Positions 21,554 to 30,755 are shown, counted from the first letter of the stretch. The stretch is DNA of 64,000 bases from Pseudopontixanthobacter vadosimaris (GCF_012979275.1 NZ_JABASZ010000037.1:62001-126000); one strand, 5' to 3'. Notes: generated by a model from the letters alone, not told the origin. Program-made: numbers and translations.

Positions 21554-23554
21554 ATGGCAGGCAGAAACGGAGCCGGCGGCGGCACTGACGAGACGGGCGA
21601 TGAAACCGGCGTCGGGACCGGCGCAGGTTCCGATCCGTTCGGGCAGATGCTGACCCGGTCCATGGCCCTGCAGGCGGAAGGCATCCGCAGCTTCTGGGAC
21701 GCGATGATGCCGAGACCTGCGGATGACGCAGCCGGGGATCAGGGCAAGCCGACAGCTCCCTTTCCGCCCCTGCCGCAGATCGACGATATGCAGCGATGGA
21801 ACGATGTCGCCCTGCGCCTCCAGCAGATGTGGCTGACATTCCAGACCGAACAGGCGATGAAAGGCGCTCCGCCCGCGCGGATGGCCGATCCCGCTTACTG
21901 GATCGAGACCATGCACGGCTGGTACCGCCAGATGCCGCTGGCCAACCCGGCCTCGCAGCAGCGCCTGTTCGAGGAGAGCATGGATCTGTGGCAGGCGGTG
22001 CTCGGCCAGTTCGGTATCGGACCGGCAGGCGGGCCGGTAGAAGGCTATGGCAGCAGTGGTGGAACTCCCGCACCGGAACTGCCGCGCAAGGATCGCCGCT
22101 TCAAGGACGAACGCTGGCGGGCGCAGCCCGGTTTCGCGCTGATCCATCAGACCTATCTGCTGCTGTCCGAAAGAATCGAGGCGATGGTCGACGAGATGGA
22201 CCATGTGCCCGAAGATCGCCGCGACCAATTGCGTTTCGCGACGAAGATGCTGATCGAGGCGATGAGCCCCGCCAATATTCCTGCCCTGAACCCGGTTGTG
22301 CTGGAACGCACCGTCGAATCGCGCGGCGAAAACCTGGTCAGGGGCATGGAAAACCTGATCGCCGACATGAAGCGCGGTCAGCTGACACATACCGATCCCG
22401 ATGCCTTTACGCTGGGCGCAAACCTCGCGACCACGCCGGGCAAGGTGGTGCATGAAACGCCGCTTTATCAGCTTATCCAGTACTCCCCGGCGACCGAGCA
22501 GGTCTTCGCCGTCCCGCTGCTGATCTTCCCCCCCTGGATCAACCGGTTCTACATTCTCGATCTGAACCCTGAAAAGAGCTTCATCCGCTGGGCGGTCGAT
22601 CAGGGGCTGACCGTCTTCGTCGTCAGCTGGAAATCGGCCGACAGCAGCATGGCCGAAGTGGTCTGGGACGATTACATCCGCGCCCAGATCGAAGCGATCG
22701 ATCATGTCCGCGAAAGGCTGGATGTCCCGTCCGTCCACACCATCGGCTATTGCGTGGCCGGAACGACGCTGGCGGCCACGCTGGCGATCCTGGCGCGCCG
22801 GGACGAAGCCGAAAAGGTGAAAAGCGCCACCTTCTTCACCGCGCAGGTCGATTTCGAAAATGCCGGCGAATTGCTGCATTTCATCGATGACCAGCAGATC
22901 GCGGCGATCGGCGGCATGGAGACGGACGGATATATCGACGGACGCCTCCTCGCCGCCACGTTCAACCTGCTGCGCGGCACCGATCTGATCTGGAACTATG
23001 TCGTCAAGAATTACCTGCTGGGCGAGGGTTACCCGGCTTTCGACCTGCTGCACTGGAACGGTGATGTCACCAACCTTCCCGCGCGCTGGCACCGGGAATA
23101 TCTGAAGGATCTCTACCGCGACAATCTGCTGGTGAAAAAGGACCGATTGAGCGCCGACGGAACGCCGATCGACCTCTCGCGGATCGAAACGCCCTGCTAC
23201 ATCCAGGCGGGCCGGGAAGATCATATCGCGCCGGCATCGAGTGTCTGGCGTCTGCTCGATCATCTGGGCGGGCCGGCCCGCTTCGTGCTGGCTGGGTCCG
23301 GTCACATCGCCGGCGTGGTCAACCCGCCAGCCGCGGGCAAGTACCAATATTGGACCAATCCCGACGAGACGGACAGCCTGGACACCTTCATCAGCGGCGC
23401 CACTGAACACAAGGGAAGCTGGTGGCCGGACTGGATCGACTGGACCACCGCCCAGGATGACAGAAAGGTCAAGGCTGCCGGCAAGCGCAAGCCCGGAGGC
23501 AAGGGCGACACGGTCATCGAAGATGCACCGGGCCGATATGTGAAAACCCGCTGA
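21554..23554 (+). CDS. phaC: Class I poly(3-hydroxyalkanoate) synthase
   Basis: Polymerises (R)-3-hydroxyacyl-CoA to storage polyester on granules. The 666 residues include the PhaC N-terminal domain (residues about 110-280) and the alpha/beta-hydrolase domain with the modified lipase box GYCVAG (catalytic Cys), the Asp in GREDHIAPA and the His in GSGHIAGVVNPPA; WNGDVTNLPARWH is also typical. The N-terminus is long, with a Gly-rich leader of about 30 residues. The ATG at 21554 follows GAGGAA; an upstream ATG at 21494 is less likely. A phasin gene follows 123 bp downstream. No phaE subunit is seen, so class I is preferred. Confidence 0.96.
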   Translation: MAGRNGAGGGTDETGDETGVGTGAGSDPFGQMLTRSMALQAEGIRSFWDAMMPRPADDAAGDQGKPTAPFPPLPQIDDMQRWNDVALRLQQMWLTFQTEQAMKGAPPARMADPAYWIETMHGWYRQMPLANPASQQRLFEESMDLWQAVLGQFGIGPAGGPVEGYGSSGGTPAPELPRKDRRFKDERWRAQPGFALIHQTYLLLSERIEAMVDEMDHVPEDRRDQLRFATKMLIEAMSPANIPALNPVVLERTVESRGENLVRGMENLIADMKRGQLTHTDPDAFTLGANLATTPGKVVHETPLYQLIQYSPATEQVFAVPLLIFPPWINRFYILDLNPEKSFIRWAVDQGLTVFVVSWKSADSSMAEVVWDDYIRAQIEAIDHVRERLDVPSVHTIGYCVAGTTLAATLAILARRDEAEKVKSATFFTAQVDFENAGELLHFIDDQQIAAIGGMETDGYIDGRLLAATFNLLRGTDLIWNYVVKNYLLGEGYPAFDLLHWNGDVTNLPARWHREYLKDLYRDNLLVKKDRLSADGTPIDLSRIETPCYIQAGREDHIAPASSVWRLLDHLGGPARFVLAGSGHIAGVVNPPAAGKYQYWTNPDETDSLDTFISGATEHKGSWWPDWIDWTTAQDDRKVKAAGKRKPGGKGDTVIEDAPGRYVKTR

Positions 23555-23601
23555 CGCTTGCCGTCGCACTGGCGCTGCACCATGCCGCACGACCGGCATG
23601 T

Positions 23602-23659
23602 TGCAGCGCACAATAAAATGCTTGAAAGTCGCTTTCCAGCTCGCTATTTGTGCAGTGCA
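23602..23659 (+). promoter_or_regulatory. Phasin promoter with two TGC-N3-GCA dyads (PhaR-type operator candidates)
   Basis: TGCAGCGCA at 23602-23610 and TGCAGTGCA at 23651-23659 share the TGC-N3-GCA dyad, 49 bp apart. Between them a likely promoter TTGAAA (23622-23627), 17-bp spacer, TATTTG (23645-23650) places the start near the second dyad. Such TGC-rich dyads resemble sites bound by PhaR repressors in other alphaproteobacteria; the link here is inference. Confidence 0.5.
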
Positions 23660-23677
23660 GCAAAATGCGAGGAAGCG

Positions 23678-24517
23678 ATGGCCGACGAAATCAGGAACAA
23701 TTCCGCCGAAGCGGACAATGGCGGCAGCGGCGTCCGGATCGATGCGATCCGCGAGGCCGTCGCTGCGCCCCAAAGCGACCACGCCGCCGCAGCCGATCCA
23801 GCGCAGCCGCAATCTGCGCCCGCCGATGCGGAAGGTGCGAAAGGCAGATCGTCCGGCAAGAAATCTGCCGCCGGCAACTCGCCCGCACCGAAGGGCCGCG
23901 TCGCGAAGGCCAAAACCGGCAAGAAAGCTGCATCCGCTGGTCGCAACGCCGCCGCAGAACAGACCCGTGCCGCGATCACGAGCAGGAAGTCCGCTGGGCG
24001 GACATCCGGCGCCGCAAATCGCACTATCGATGAATTGAAGGAAACGATCATGGCTACCAAGGCAGATACCCAGACAAGCCCCACCGATTTTGCTTCCGGC
24101 ATGCAGGCCGGCATCCAGAATGCCTCGACCGAAATGCAGGAGCGCATGAAGACCATCTTTGAAAAGAGTTCAGCCATGTCCGGTGAACTGACCGAAACCG
24201 CTCGCGGGAATGTCGAAGCGGTCGTGGAATCCACCCGCATCCTCGCCACCGGCATGCAGAGCATGAGCCGCGACGCTGTCGAAGGTTCGCGCGAGGCATT
24301 CGAGGGCATGACCGCCGATCTCAAGAAGATGGCCGCAGTCAAGAGCCCGTCCGAACTGTTCCGGTTGCAGGGCGAACTGGCCCGCCGCAATCTGGATGCG
24401 ATGATCGGCCTTTCCTCGCGCAATACGGAAAGCATGGTCAAGCTGGTGAACGATGCATTCGCACCCATTTCCAACCGGATGAGCATCACGGCTGAAAAGA
24501 TGTCGCAGGCCGCGTAA
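23678..24517 (+). CDS. Phasin family protein
   Basis: Granule-coating protein, 279 residues. The C-terminal half (about 145-275) is the phasin helical domain: QAGIQNASTEMQERMKTIFEK, SGELTETARGNVEAVVEST, KSPSELFRLQGELARRNLD and NDAFAPISNRM. The N-terminal half is a disordered Ala/Lys-rich region of about 100 residues (KKSAAGNSPAPKGRVAKAKT), similar to histone-like tails and possibly DNA-binding. The ATG at 23678 has GAGGAAG at good spacing. It follows phaC and ends before an intrinsic terminator. Confidence 0.92.
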   Translation: MADEIRNNSAEADNGGSGVRIDAIREAVAAPQSDHAAAADPAQPQSAPADAEGAKGRSSGKKSAAGNSPAPKGRVAKAKTGKKAASAGRNAAAEQTRAAITSRKSAGRTSGAANRTIDELKETIMATKADTQTSPTDFASGMQAGIQNASTEMQERMKTIFEKSSAMSGELTETARGNVEAVVESTRILATGMQSMSRDAVEGSREAFEGMTADLKKMAAVKSPSELFRLQGELARRNLDAMIGLSSRNTESMVKLVNDAFAPISNRMSITAEKMSQAA

Positions 24518-24568
24518 GGATTGATGGTTTTGCGGGCACCGCGTCAGCTTGTCCGCATGCACCAAGCG

Positions 24569-24600
24569 AGGGCCGGTCGGACATTCCGGCCGGCCCTTTT
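24569..24600 (+). terminator. Intrinsic terminator after the phasin gene
   Basis: A 12-bp stem (AGGGCCGGTCGG / CCGGCCGGCCCT, one G-T pair) with a 5-nt loop is followed by TTTT. It lies 52 bp after the phasin stop. Confidence 0.85.
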
Positions 24601-24751
24601 CCTCGTGCCCGGCCCCGCCACGCTGCCGAGCGCCGATGTGCCGTCATCCAGCGCCATATTGCGGAAAGCCGGGCTTGCGATTTGCGGACCAGGCTACGAT
24701 ATTGCGGCTATCATGCGCCTCCTGAACAAACATTCACCCGCCTGCCCTGCT

Positions 24752-25120
24752 ATGTCCGTCATCCTGTCCGGCCCGGGCGAAGGCGACGACGCGACGCCGC
24801 CCGATGATGGGTCCGGCGGCGACGATCACCAGACGGGGATCGCCACCAAGACCCGCACCCGTCCCAAGAAGCCGAGCATGTACAAGGTGCTGCTGCTGAA
24901 TGACGATTACACGCCGATGGAATTCGTCGTCATCGTGCTCAAGCAGATCTTCCGCATGGATATGGAGCAGGCGACGCGGGTGATGCTGCATGTGCATCAG
25001 CGCGGCGTGGGCGTCTGCGGCGTGTTCTCCTACGAAGTGGCCGAAACCAAGGTCAATCAGGTGATGGACTTCGCGCGGCAGAACCAGCATCCGCTGCAAT
25101 GCACGCTGGAAAAGGCCTAA
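24752..25120 (+). CDS. clpS: ATP-dependent Clp protease adaptor ClpS
   Basis: Delivers N-degron substrates to ClpAP. The 122 residues have an acidic disordered N-terminus of about 40 residues and the ClpS core: [47 protein letters not shown] and [24 protein letters not shown] holds the substrate-pocket Asn-Asp residues. The ATG at 24752 is the closest match to usual ClpS length; another at 24713 would add 13 residues. Ribosome binding sites are weak at both. clpA is not in the window. Confidence 0.94.
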   Translation: MSVILSGPGEGDDATPPDDGSGGDDHQTGIATKTRTRPKKPSMYKVLLLNDDYTPMEFVVIVLKQIFRMDMEQATRVMLHVHQRGVGVCGVFSYEVAETKVNQVMDFARQNQHPLQCTLEKA

Positions 25121-25254
25121 CCCGTTTTCTCACGTCCCGCGCTCTTGCCGGAAATGCGGGCATGACCGACTGGCGGATGCGCGCTATAGGGTGAACGACG
25201 CGCCGCCACCCTCGTGCGCAGACCGTCTGTTCCATCGAAAGCGCGACACGAAGT

Positions 25255-26526
25255 TTGTTCAGTTTCATTCCCTCGATCGATCGCTATATTTTCCGGCTCG
25301 TTATCGTGCCGATGCTGGGGGTGTTCGTGCTCGCCGCCAGCCTGCTGGTGCTGGACAAGATGCTGCGCCTGTTCGATTTCGTCGCGACCGAAGGCGGGCC
25401 GGTCGGCGTGGTGTTCAAGATGCTGGCCAGCCTGGTTCCGGAATATGCCAGCCTCGCCATCCCGCTCGGCCTGCTGCTCGGCATCCTGCTTGCCTTCAGG
25501 AAACTGGCCACCTCCAGCGAGTTGGACGTGATGCGGGCCGTCGGCCTGTCCTATATGCGATTGCTTCGCGTGCCCTTCATCATCACGCTGATCCTTGCGG
25601 CCCTGAATGTCGCGCTGGTGTTCTACATCCAGCCCGTCAGCCGTTATTATTACGAGCAGCTCGAATTCGAACTGCGCTCAGGCGCGCTCGGCGCATCGAT
25701 CAAGGTGGGGGAATTCAACACCATCGCCGACCGGATGGCGTTGCGGATCGAGGAGAGCAGCGACGAGGGGCGGCGGCTGTCGGGCATTTTCGCCCGCGTT
25801 GCCGATGACGATGGGCAGGTACTGGCCATCTCCGCGCGCGAGGGCAATTTTCTCGCCACCAGCGATAGCCCCGATACGATCATCCTGCGCCTGAGCGACG
25901 GGATCATCGTGCAGGACACACCCGGCTCCACGCCGCGCGTTCTCAGTTTCTCGAAACAGGATCTGCCGATCGATCTGCCCGCGCTGGAAGAGTTCCGGTC
26001 TCGCGGGGATGCGGAGCGTGAATATATCCTGCCCGAATTGCTGCGCATGGGGTGGAGCGAAAATGCGCCGCAGGCAGTGCGCGACGCCAGCCAGGCCAGT
26101 TTCAATTACCGGCTGGTCGAGGTGGTCATCATGCTGCTGATGCCGCTGCTGGCCCTCGCGCTGGCGATCCCGCCCAAGCGATCCAGTTCCGCACTCGGCG
26201 TGTTCGTGTCCATCGTGATGGTCGTGGCCTACCACAAGGTCAATGAATATGGTCAGGCGGTCGCGGCGCTGGGCCGGGCGGATCCCGTCATCGCCCTGTG
26301 GCTGCCTTTCGCAGTTTTCGCCGCGCTGATCCTCTGGATGTACCACCGTGTCGCCCATGTGCCAGGCGGGCAGCCTATCGGTGCGCTGGAAAGCGCATTT
26401 GCAAAATTGTCGAAATCGGTTGGCAAATTGTTCAAAGGGCGGCGCAGGGCTTCGCCTGTCGCGGAAGAGGGAATTGCCGACACCGATGTGCGGGACCATT
26501 CACGGCCCGCGATGGCGGGGGGTTGA
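25255..26526 (+). CDS. lptF: LPS export ABC transporter permease LptF
   Basis: Inner-membrane permease of the LptB2FGC machine that extracts lipopolysaccharide for transport to the outer membrane. The 423 residues show the YjgP/YjgQ layout: helices at about 15-35, 55-80 and 100-125, a periplasmic beta-jellyroll (about 130-265), then helices at about 280-360. FSFIPSIDRYIFRLVIVPML matches the family start and indicates a TTG start codon, with a weak GAAG 5 nt upstream. lptG follows 4 nt after the stop. The hydrophilic C-terminal tail of about 50 residues is longer than in E. coli. Confidence 0.93.
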   Translation: MFSFIPSIDRYIFRLVIVPMLGVFVLAASLLVLDKMLRLFDFVATEGGPVGVVFKMLASLVPEYASLAIPLGLLLGILLAFRKLATSSELDVMRAVGLSYMRLLRVPFIITLILAALNVALVFYIQPVSRYYYEQLEFELRSGALGASIKVGEFNTIADRMALRIEESSDEGRRLSGIFARVADDDGQVLAISAREGNFLATSDSPDTIILRLSDGIIVQDTPGSTPRVLSFSKQDLPIDLPALEEFRSRGDAEREYILPELLRMGWSENAPQAVRDASQASFNYRLVEVVIMLLMPLLALALAIPPKRSSSALGVFVSIVMVVAYHKVNEYGQAVAALGRADPVIALWLPFAVFAALILWMYHRVAHVPGGQPIGALESAFAKLSKSVGKLFKGRRRASPVAEEGIADTDVRDHSRPAMAGG

Positions 26527-26530
26527 ACCG

Positions 26531-27628
26531 GTGCAGTTCGACTTTTTTCCGTCACGCCGCCTGACTCTCTATCTCGGCAAGATGTTCCTTACCCGCATTC
26601 TGGCGGTGCTGGTGATGCTGGTGCTCGTCCTGCAGACGCTGGACCTGCTGTCGACAAGCGGCGATATCCTCGCCCAGCCGGGGAACGGGCAGTCCGAATT
26701 GCTGACCTATGTCGGCCTGCGCGTGCCGCAACTGGTCGCACGTTTCCTGCCCTATTCGGTGCTGCTGGCGACGATCATCACGCTGGTCGGGCTGAACCAG
26801 AACAGCGAGGTCATCGCGATGAAGGCGGCGGGCCTTTCCGCGCACCAGATCCTCGCCCCTTTGCTGATGGTCGCGGCGCTCATCGCCGGAGCGAGTTTCG
26901 CCTTCAACGAAAATGTGGTGACCCGCGCCACGGCAACGCTCTCGGCCTGGGAGGGCAATGATTTTGGCCCCATACCGGCTGAATCGGGACTGCGCTCGAA
27001 CGTCTTCTTGGCGGATGGAGCCGACATTCTGACAGCCCGCATCGTCGCCGGAACCGGCGATAGCACGCGGATGGAAGGTGTCAGCTGGTATCGCCGCTCC
27101 GAAGATGGCGTGCTGATCGAGCAGATACGGGCGGATGCTGCAGACTGGGCGGGGAACGGATGGCGGCTGACCGATGCCACTCGCTTCGATGTACAGGGTG
27201 CCGAGACATTGCAACTGGCGCAGACGGTGATCGCGCCCGGTCTGACACCTGAACAGGTGGGGCTCGGCCGCAGGGATGCCGCGGCGGAACCGTTCTGGGA
27301 ACTGTCGGACACGATAGCGGAATATGAGGCATCGGGCCGCCGCACCGCCGAATTGCGCGCGCAATGGTGGCATCGCCTGTCGGGGCCGTTGTCCGCAGTG
27401 CTGATGCCCCTGCTGGGCGCGGTGGCGGCCTTCGGCCTGGCGCGGAGCGGCCAGCTGTTTCTGCGCGCAATCATCGGCATGGCGCTGGGATTTGCCTATT
27501 TCGTGGTCGACAATGCCGCTTTGGCGATGGGCAATTTCGGCGGCTACCCACCCTTTCTGGCGGCATGGGCCCCCTTCATGCTGTTCCTGCTGATCGGCGA
27601 GACGGTGCTGGTCCGTACCGAGGAATGA
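26531..27628 (+). CDS. lptG: LPS export ABC transporter permease LptG
   Basis: Partner permease of LptF, 365 residues with the same three-helix, jellyroll, three-helix plan (LGKMFLTRILAVLVMLVLVL at the start, LMPLLGAVAAFGLARSGQ and MALGFAYFVVDNAALAMG at the end). The start is set at GTG 26531, preceded by a GGGGGG ribosome binding site and only 4 nt after the lptF stop; the ATG at 26582 would cut into the first helix region. A GNAT gene overlaps the end by ATGA. Confidence 0.93.
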   Translation: MQFDFFPSRRLTLYLGKMFLTRILAVLVMLVLVLQTLDLLSTSGDILAQPGNGQSELLTYVGLRVPQLVARFLPYSVLLATIITLVGLNQNSEVIAMKAAGLSAHQILAPLLMVAALIAGASFAFNENVVTRATATLSAWEGNDFGPIPAESGLRSNVFLADGADILTARIVAGTGDSTRMEGVSWYRRSEDGVLIEQIRADAADWAGNGWRLTDATRFDVQGAETLQLAQTVIAPGLTPEQVGLGRRDAAAEPFWELSDTIAEYEASGRRTAELRAQWWHRLSGPLSAVLMPLLGAVAAFGLARSGQLFLRAIIGMALGFAYFVVDNAALAMGNFGGYPPFLAAWAPFMLFLLIGETVLVRTEE

Positions 27629-28137
27629 GCCGGGCCGCAGACTGGCGCCTGCTGCTTGCCCGTCCAGGTCATTGTGCTGCCATGGCCGTCATCGCTGCCC
27701 GCGTGCCGCGCTGCGAATGGCTGGACGAAGCGCGGATCGCACGGTTTGTCGAACGGCGACGGTCGCTGTTCGTGACGGTGCATGAGGAGCCTGCCGGGTT
27801 CCTGCTGGCAAGACCCGAACGCCGCGAATTGCATCTCGGCGCTCTCGTAATCGCCGAACCCTTTCGCTGCCGCGGCATCGCTGGCGGGCTGCTGCGGGCC
27901 GCCATCATCGACGCTGGCAACGGCGGTTTCGACGCGGTTACGGCAGTCGTTCCATGGGCGGGAGAATGGAAAAGCGGTTCCCCGGCGTCATCGGACCACG
28001 CCCTGTCCCTGGCCGCGAGATCGGGTTTCGTGCCTGTCACGAATGCCGAGGCTCATCCGCGCCTTGCGGAAATGGCGCGCAACCAGAAGCCCGCGACGAA
28101 CGGCGCAGCGCCTGTCGCCATGGTCCGCTTCCTCTAG
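27625..28137 (+). CDS. GNAT-like acetyltransferase, divergent
   Basis: A 170-residue protein overlapping the lptG stop by ATGA. LHLGALVIAEPFRCRGIAGGLLRAAIIDAG fits the GNAT beta4-alpha3 unit, with RCRGIAGGL as the acetyl-CoA pyrophosphate loop (usual Q/R-x-x-G-x-G/A); ALSLAARSGFVPV resembles the C-terminal A..FY...GF element. The N-terminal part is less typical. Substrate unknown. Coupling to lptFG may simply be positional. Confidence 0.62.
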   Translation: MSRAADWRLLLARPGHCAAMAVIAARVPRCEWLDEARIARFVERRRSLFVTVHEEPAGFLLARPERRELHLGALVIAEPFRCRGIAGGLLRAAIIDAGNGGFDAVTAVVPWAGEWKSGSPASSDHALSLAARSGFVPVTNAEAHPRLAEMARNQKPATNGAAPVAMVRFL

Positions 28138-28189
28138 CCCCGGGAACAGGCGGCGCGTTCAGGCGTCGTGAGGTGCACAAGGAGCCGCC

Positions 28190-28426
28190 ATGAAACCACG
28201 TCTTTCCGCCGCCGCTTTCATCCTTTCTAGCCTGGCGATGCTGTCTGCCTGCGATCGGGAAAAGGAAGTGGATACATCATTCGAACAGCAGATGCCGGCC
28301 CCTGTGGCAGCCGGGGATGGGCCCGGCCCCGTGCCCGACAATGCCGTGGGCACGCCGGAGGACGATCTCGTCGTCGATTATGATGACGGTGTCGAAGCCG
28401 AGGGTGCCGATCTGGTGGTGGAATAG
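28190..28426 (+). CDS. Small acidic lipoprotein, function unknown
   Basis: A 78-residue protein with a signal peptide ending in the lipobox LSAC (lipidated Cys near residue 21), then an acidic, Pro/Asp/Glu-rich tail (EDDLVVDYDDGVEAEGADLVVE). AAGGAGCC at ideal spacing supports the ATG. No domain recognised. Confidence 0.75.
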   Translation: MKPRLSAAAFILSSLAMLSACDREKEVDTSFEQQMPAPVAAGDGPGPVPDNAVGTPEDDLVVDYDDGVEAEGADLVVE

Positions 28427-28549
28427 CCCCGGAGCCGGCGATTTTCAGCGCCCGTTCACAGCGCCGGGTGCAAAAATGCCGCTTGTCGCGTCTCTTGCGT
28501 TCGGCCAGTTCGGCCCCATGTGGCGCGTTCGCCCCTGTCGTGTTACCGC

Positions 28550-29419
28550 ATGACCAAGCCACTGGATTGGATTATCGTGTCGTCTAGCAACGCCAAATAC
28601 GCGAATTCTCATCGCGACGAACCGGAAACGGACGCCGCTGCCGAAAGTCAGTTGCCTTTCTGGAAGCGCAGCCATTATCTCGACCGGATGACTTTCGGCG
28701 AACTGGTGCGCGCCTATTTCCAGCATTACACCATCATGGCCTATCTCGGCCTGACGGTGGCGGCCATCGCCGGCTTCGCCTTCTATCCGGCCGGGTTCTG
28801 GGCAACGATATTCTCCATCGCCGCAGCGCTCTTCGTCTATCCGCTCGCCTGGCACCTGCTGCATCAATATGTCCTGCACGGCAAATGGATGTGGAAATCG
28901 AAACTGCTTTCCCCGACGTGGAAGCGGATTCACTACGATCATCATCAGGATCCCAACCATCTGGAAGTGCTGTTCGGCGCGCTGCATACGACGCTGCCGA
29001 CGATTGCGGTCGCGACGCTGCCAGTCGGATGGCTGATCGGCGGCCCCGGCGGGGCATTGGCAGCCTTTGCCACCGGCCTGCTGACGACCTGCTATTACGA
29101 ATTCATGCATTGCATCCAGCATCTTGCGTTCAAGCCGAAATACAAATGGGTGCAGACGATGAAGCAGCGGCATAATGAACATCACTATTTCGACGAAACC
29201 GGCAATTTCGGCATCACCAATTATGCGTGGGACCGGGTGCTCGGCACATTTTATGAAAAGAAGGAACGGCCGAAGCGTTCGCCGACCGTCTTCAACCTTG
29301 GTTATGACGAGAAGATTGCCGAGACCTACCCTTGGGTCAAGGATCTGTCGGGCGGTATCGCCAGTGGCCATCCCCGCCGCCGCGCGATGCGTCAGAAGGA
29401 CGGCACGGCGCAGGGCTGA
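28550..29419 (+). CDS. Fatty acid hydroxylase / sterol desaturase superfamily membrane protein
   Basis: A 289-residue membrane protein with the histidine clusters of non-heme diiron hydroxylases: HLLHQYVLHGK, HYDHHQDPNH, HCIQH and RHNEHHYFD, with hydrophobic helices between (about 65-115 and 150-180). Such enzymes hydroxylate or desaturate acyl chains, sterols or ceramides at the membrane. The next gene, 33 bp downstream on the same strand, is a YghO-like acyltransferase of the type linked to ceramide synthesis, so hydroxylation of a sphingolipid acyl chain or base is a reasonable inference. The ATG at 28550 is preferred over a start at 28520 that lacks support. Confidence 0.82.
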   Translation: MTKPLDWIIVSSSNAKYANSHRDEPETDAAAESQLPFWKRSHYLDRMTFGELVRAYFQHYTIMAYLGLTVAAIAGFAFYPAGFWATIFSIAAALFVYPLAWHLLHQYVLHGKWMWKSKLLSPTWKRIHYDHHQDPNHLEVLFGALHTTLPTIAVATLPVGWLIGGPGGALAAFATGLLTTCYYEFMHCIQHLAFKPKYKWVQTMKQRHNEHHYFDETGNFGITNYAWDRVLGTFYEKKERPKRSPTVFNLGYDEKIAETYPWVKDLSGGIASGHPRRRAMRQKDGTAQG

Positions 29420-29452
29420 CGCTGCGTTTAGGGAAACCGGGGGCCGATTCAG

Positions 29453-30610
29453 TTGAGCGAGATAGCCATCAGACCGCTTTCCGCCGCGGACAGGGGCGAG
29501 CGCGGGCGCTTCGTCGATATCGGTCGCGAATTTTCGCGGAAGGTGCCTCATTTCGTGCCGCAATTGCGGTCGGAGCAGATGGAGCTGCTTGATCCGCAGC
29601 GAAACCCGTTCTTCGAACATGCCGAGGTCCAGCTTTTCGCTGCCTTTCGCGGCGAGATGCCGGTGGGGCGGATCAGCGCACATATCGACCACCTCGCCCT
29701 TGCCATGCCTGCCGAACAGGGCATGGGTCCGGGATCCGGCAATTTCGGCTATTTCGATGCAGCGGATGCGGCAGTCGCCAGGGCGCTGCTGGCCCGTGCC
29801 GAGGATTGGCTGCGCGAACAGGGCATGACCCGCGCCCTCGGGCCTGTTTCGCTCTCCATCTGGGAGGAGCCCGGCCTGCTGACTGCCGGGCATGACCATG
29901 CGCCGACAATGATGATGGGCCACCATCCGCCGCATTACGAAGGCTGGATCGAAGCCGCCGATTACCAGGTGGCAAAGATTTTGCTGACTTACGAACTCGA
30001 CATCACCCAGCCTTTCGCACCGCTGATCGACAGGATCATCACCTCTGGCGAGCGGAATCCCCGCATTTCGGTCCGCAAGGCGGGTGTGGATGATTATGCC
30101 GGTGACGTTCGCATCATCCTCGCCATTCTGAACGATGCCTGGTCGGATAATTGGGGCTTCATCCCGTTCACCGATCGCGAGATCGATTATGCCGCGCGCA
30201 AGCTGCGCCCCGTCATCAACCCCGAACTGGTTCGCATCGCGGAACTGGAGGGCGAGCCCGTTGCCTTCATGCTCACCCTTCCCGACATGAACGAGGTGCT
30301 GTCGCGCATCGATGGCAGGTTGCTGCCGTTCGGCTGGTGGCACATGATGCGCTGGCTCAGGCGCCCCAGGGCACGGACGATGCGCGTTCCGCTCATGGGC
30401 GTGTTGAAGAAACATCAGAACTCGCGTCTGGCCAGCCAGCTGGCTTTCATGATGATCGAATATATCCGCCAGGATGCCATGGCGAATTTTGGTGCGACGC
30501 GGGGCGAGATCGGCTGGATCCTCGATGACAATCAGGGAATGGTCGCCATCGCCGACGCGCTGAACACCAGGGCTAACCGCGAATACCGGATCTACGAAAA
30601 GCAACTTTGA
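29453..30610 (+). CDS. YghO-like GNAT-fold acyltransferase, candidate (dihydro)ceramide synthase
   Basis: A 385-residue protein with paired GNAT-like halves. Family-type segments include FVDIGREFSRKVPHFVPQLR, RNPFFEHAEVQLFAA, GPVSLSIWEEPGLL, MMMGHHPPHYEGWIEAADY, ILNDAWSDNWGFIPFT and MMIEYIRQDAMANFGATRGEIGWIL. I recognise these as the YghO-like group, which in Caulobacter-type sphingolipid biosynthesis contains the bacterial ceramide synthase that N-acylates the long-chain base. Starting codon is TTG (MSEIAIRPLSAADRGE) with GGGGG upstream. It follows the hydroxylase gene. Function is inferred from family and neighbour; serine palmitoyltransferase is not in this window. Confidence 0.68.
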   Translation: MSEIAIRPLSAADRGERGRFVDIGREFSRKVPHFVPQLRSEQMELLDPQRNPFFEHAEVQLFAAFRGEMPVGRISAHIDHLALAMPAEQGMGPGSGNFGYFDAADAAVARALLARAEDWLREQGMTRALGPVSLSIWEEPGLLTAGHDHAPTMMMGHHPPHYEGWIEAADYQVAKILLTYELDITQPFAPLIDRIITSGERNPRISVRKAGVDDYAGDVRIILAILNDAWSDNWGFIPFTDREIDYAARKLRPVINPELVRIAELEGEPVAFMLTLPDMNEVLSRIDGRLLPFGWWHMMRWLRRPRARTMRVPLMGVLKKHQNSRLASQLAFMMIEYIRQDAMANFGATRGEIGWILDDNQGMVAIADALNTRANREYRIYEKQL

Positions 30611-30671
30611 TCCTGTCCGGTTTTCAGGCGGCGGGCGGGTTCCTTGCTGCGCCGGAAGGACGCGGGCACCG

Positions 30672-30697
30672 GGAACCCAAGCTGCCGCCGCACCGTT
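30672..30697 (+). promoter_or_regulatory. EcfG-type promoter of the single-domain response regulator
   Basis: GGAAC at 30672-30676, 17-nt spacer, CGTT at 30694-30697 matches the alphaproteobacterial general stress sigma factor consensus (GGAAC-N16/17-CGTT). Predicted start near 30704, giving about 50 nt of leader to the ATG at 30756. Confidence 0.6.
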
Positions 30698-30755
30698 TCT
30701 GCCATGATCGATGCGCCCATTCCTGCGCGCAGGGAACCGGAGGATCGTCAGGCTC

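Noticed and set aside
21404-23812. An open minus-strand frame of about 800 codons continuing upstream of alaC through the whole antisense of phaC (frame 20213-23812, 1199 codons)
   Set aside because: The sense strand encodes a complete, motif-rich PHA synthase. Long antisense frames are expected in GC-rich DNA with strong third-position GC, and the translated antisense is His/Arg-rich with no domain.
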